Assembly (NCBI GenBank): GCA_027257055.1 | Contig: JAPVLO010000400.1 | Coordinates: forward strand, 62,001 to 126,000 | Source of the DNA: Cephalopachus bancanus | Lineage: Eukaryota; Chordata; Mammalia; Primates; Tarsiidae | Direction: 5' to 3' | DNA: 64,000 bases | In this document: in pieces, positions 61,113 through 64,000 of the stretch | Layout of the letters: each line of letters starts with the position of its first letter | How positions within the stretch are numbered: position 1 is the stretch's first letter | Notes under the pieces: generated by a model | The model's input: the letters and a program-made list of their open reading frames with translations, nothing else | Databases searched by the model: none | What the model was told of the DNA's origin: nothing | Position numbers and translations under genes: made by a program

Positions 61113-64000
61113 ATGACAGGGATCAACTCTTGCATTTCAATTATTAGCCTAAATGTGAACGGACTAAATGCACCACTGAAAAGACATAGATTGGCAAAAT
61201 GGATAAAATATTATCAGGCAACAATCTATTGCCTTCAAGAGACTCACCTCACTAGAAAGGACACCCACAGACTCAAGGTAAGAGGATGGGAAACAGTCTT
61301 TCAGGCGAACGGAATACAAAAGAAAGGAGGAGTAGCCATCTTAATTTCAGACAAAATATCCTTCAAACTATTAAAAATCAAAAAAGATACAGAAGGTCAC
61401 TACATAATGATAAAAGGTTCAATCCATCAACAAGAAATATCTATCCTAAACATATATGCACCCAACATAGGTGCACCAACCTTCTTAAAGCAACTTCTTG
61501 GAAAACTAAAGAAAGATATTGACTCTACCACTATCATAACTGGGGACTTTAATACCCCACTCACAACCCTAGACAGATCAACAGGACAAAAAATCAGCAA
61601 GGAGATCCGGAACCTCAATGTGACCTTGGACCAAATGGACTTAATTGATACTTACAGAACACTCCATCCAAAGACCACAGAATACACATTTTACTCATCA
61701 CCACATGGAACATATTCTAAGATCGACCACATACTCGGCCATAAATCAAGTATAAGCAAATTTAAAAGGACCGAAATTCTACCAAACACCTTCTCGGACC
61801 ACAGTGGAATAAAAATAAATATTGACACCAACAAAGTCCCCCCAAAACCCACAAAGACATGGACACTAAACAGCATGATGCTAAACAACTCCTGGGTCAA
61901 TGACGAAATCAAAACAGGGATCAAAAGATACCTGTAAACAAATGAAAATGAAGAAACATCTTACCAAAATCTCTGGGATGCCCTGAAAGCTGTAGTAAGA
62001 GGGGAATTTATATCCCTACAAACACACATGAAGAAAATGGAAGGAACAGAAATTCACAATCTAACAAGCCACCTAAAGAAGCTGGAAAAGCAAGACCACA
62101 AAAACCCTAATTTCAGCAGAAGAATCCAGATCACCAAAATAAAAGCCCAAATCCAGGACATAGAAGACAAAAAGATAATTGAAAAAATCAATGAAACAAA
62201 AAGCTGGTTCTTCGAAAGAATAAACAAGATCGATGGTCCCCTAGCTAGACTGACCAAGAAAAACGAGAAAAAAAACAAATAAGCATAATCAGAAACACAA
62301 AAGATGAAGTCACATCTGACCCTGAAGAAATACAAAAGATCATTAGAGACTACTATGTACACTTGTATGGAAACAAACTTGAAAACCACAAGGAAATGGA
62401 GGACTTTCTGACATCACACAATCTACCTAGGTTGGAACAAGAAGAAATTGAGTCCCTAAATAGACCAATTACAATCAAGGAAATCGACTACGTAATAAGA
62501 AAACTTCCTACAAAAAAAAGCCCTGGTCCAGATGGCTTTCCAGCAGAATTCTACAAGACATTCAAGGAGGAGCTGATACCAATCCTACTGAAGGTATTCC
62601 AGGCGATAGAAAAAGATGGAACCCTCCCCAAATCATTTTATGAAGCCAACATCACACTGATACCCAAGCCAGGTAAAGATCCAACAAAGAAAGAGAACTA
62701 CAGGCCAATATCTTTGATGAACATAGATGCTAAAATTCTCAACAAAATCCTAGCAAACAGATTCAACAATACATCTCAAAAATCATTCACCATGACCAAG
62801 TAGGCTTCATTCCTGGCATGCAAGGCTGGTTCAACATTCGTAAAACCATAAATGTAATTAAATACATCAACAGATGTCAAAACAAAAACCACATGATCAT
62901 ATCATTAGATGCAGAAAAAGCTTTTGATAAAATCCAGCACCCCTTCTTGATAAAAACCCTTGAACATCTAGGCATATGGGGAACATACCTCAAAATAATA
63001 AAAGCCATCTACGAGAAACCTACAGCCTGCATACTCCTAAATGGACAAAAATTGGAACCAATTCCCCTGAAAACTGGAACTAGACAAGGATGCCCACTCT
63101 CTCCCCTCCTGTTCAACATAGTATTGGAAGTCCTGGCTAGAGCAATCAGAGAAGACGAGGCAATCAGAGGTATTCAAATAGGAAAAGAGGAAGTCAAGTT
63201 ATCTCTCTATGCAGATGATATGATGGTGTACCTTGAAAACCCAAGAGAATCTGTTAAAGCTCTCCTTACATTGATAAAGGCCTTTGGCAAAGTCTCAGGA
63301 TACAAAATAAATGTACAAAAGACAATCGCATTTCTCTACACCAATAATAAACAAACAGAAACCCAAATAAAAAACACAATTCCATTCACAATAGCCACAA
63401 AAAAAATGAAATACCTTGGCATCTTCCTAACCAGAGACGTGAAAGACCTTTACAATGCAAATTACAAAACACTGCTCAAAGAAATCAAAGCTGACATGAA
63501 CAAGTGGAAAAATATCCCATGCTCATGGATCGGAAGAATCAACATTGTGAAGATGTCCATCTTACCTAAGGCAATCTACAAATTCAATGCAATACCCATT
63601 AAATTACCAATAACATTCTTCTCTGACCTAGAAAAAACAACACAGGAATTCATATGGAAACACAAACGTCCAAGAATAGCCAGAACAATCCTCAGCAAAA
63701 AAAACAAAGCAGGTGGTATCACAATACCAGACTTCAAACTTTACTATAAGGCTACAATCATCAAAACAGCTTGGTATTGGTACAAGAACAGGCATATAGA
63801 TCAATGGAACAGAATTGAGATTCCAGAAGCAAAACCTCAATTTCTCAACCAACTCATCTTCGACAAAGCCCCCACCACCTACCAATGGGGTGAGGAGAAC
63901 CTATTCAGTAAATGGTGCTGGGAAAACTGGTTGACCACATGTAGAAGATTGAAACAGGACCCCTATCTATCCCCATGCACAAAGGTTAACTCCAAATGGA
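61113..64000 (+). pseudogene. L1 ORF2 (endonuclease/reverse transcriptase), broken and partial
   Basis: ORF2p nicks target DNA and copies L1 RNA at the nick. The endonuclease is complete in the first 274 codons: ISLNVNGLN, QETHLT, GDFNTPL and the SDHSGI histidine motif. An in-frame TAA ends it at 61935-61937. The frame then continues (62028-62282), shifts in an A-run near 62266-62276, continues to 62803, and shifts again near 62760. From 62761 to the window end it stays open for more than 400 codons, with the reverse-transcriptase core [25 protein letters not shown] and YADDMM (63208-63219). The C-terminus lies outside. One stop and two frameshifts make it inactive. Confidence 0.9.

Larger units (their letters stand above)
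58891..64000 (+). mobile_element. L1 with intact 5' end, running off the window
   Basis: A GC-rich 5'UTR (58891-60075), ORF1 (60076-61040), a 72-base spacer and ORF2 (61113 onward). The 3' end is outside the window, so length and target duplication cannot be checked. The 5' junction is an abrupt switch from T/A-rich old L1 sequence to GC-rich repeats. The few lesions per ORF make this the best-preserved L1 in the window. Confidence 0.92.

Noticed and set aside
1..64000. CRISPR array, tRNA or rRNA genes, bacterial operon or phage
   Set aside because: No spaced direct repeats, cloverleaf-like tRNA or rRNA segment was seen. The repeat content is that of a primate chromosome.

Overview
This is a stretch of a primate nuclear genome. 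It is built almost entirely of mammalian interspersed repeats: dimeric Alu SINEs, many L1 copies, L2, MIR and MLT1-type LTRs. The youngest Alu copies share a consensus that differs from human AluS/AluY and from the strepsirrhine Alus I know. Its marks are a 'gagcccgcgggttcgagac' block, 'ctacaataaatcaaaaaatc' in the linker and 'gactccaactcaaaa' before the tail. By elimination I suspect a tarsier. That species call is an inference at about even odds.

The only host gene I can support is on the minus strand. Six coding exons (43912-43724, 38995-38897, 30956-30820, 22868-22785, 19360-19121 and 9034-8824) join in compatible reading phases. They give about 319 C-terminal residues of a leucine-rich-repeat protein that ends in a four-cysteine module. 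The architecture matches the LRRC28/LRRC69/LRRC63 group, and LRRC63 is the best guess. The outermost exon (43724-43912) is less certain than the other five. The 5' part of the gene is not visible and would lie beyond position 64000.

Layout: 1-8800 is downstream flank with a few SINEs and L2/L1 relics. 8824-43912 is the gene, whose introns hold Alus, L1s, L2s and LTRs. 44345-58886 is a pile of minus-strand L1s, including a nearly full-length L1 (about 45715-52268) inserted inside an older one. From 58891 to the window end is a plus-strand L1 with a GC-rich 5'UTR, an ORF1 carrying one frameshift, and an ORF2 carrying one stop and two frameshifts. That copy is cut off by the window edge.

I found no CRISPR array, tRNA, rRNA or operon and no sign of a novel multi-gene system. 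The most unusual structures are a 180-bp inverted duplication inside one L1 (34582-34762 against 36249-36425), an Alu inserted exactly in the target-site duplication of an earlier L1 tail (33104-33391), very short L1-tail insertions with clear target duplications, and a new L1 5'UTR built on a GC-rich tandem repeat.
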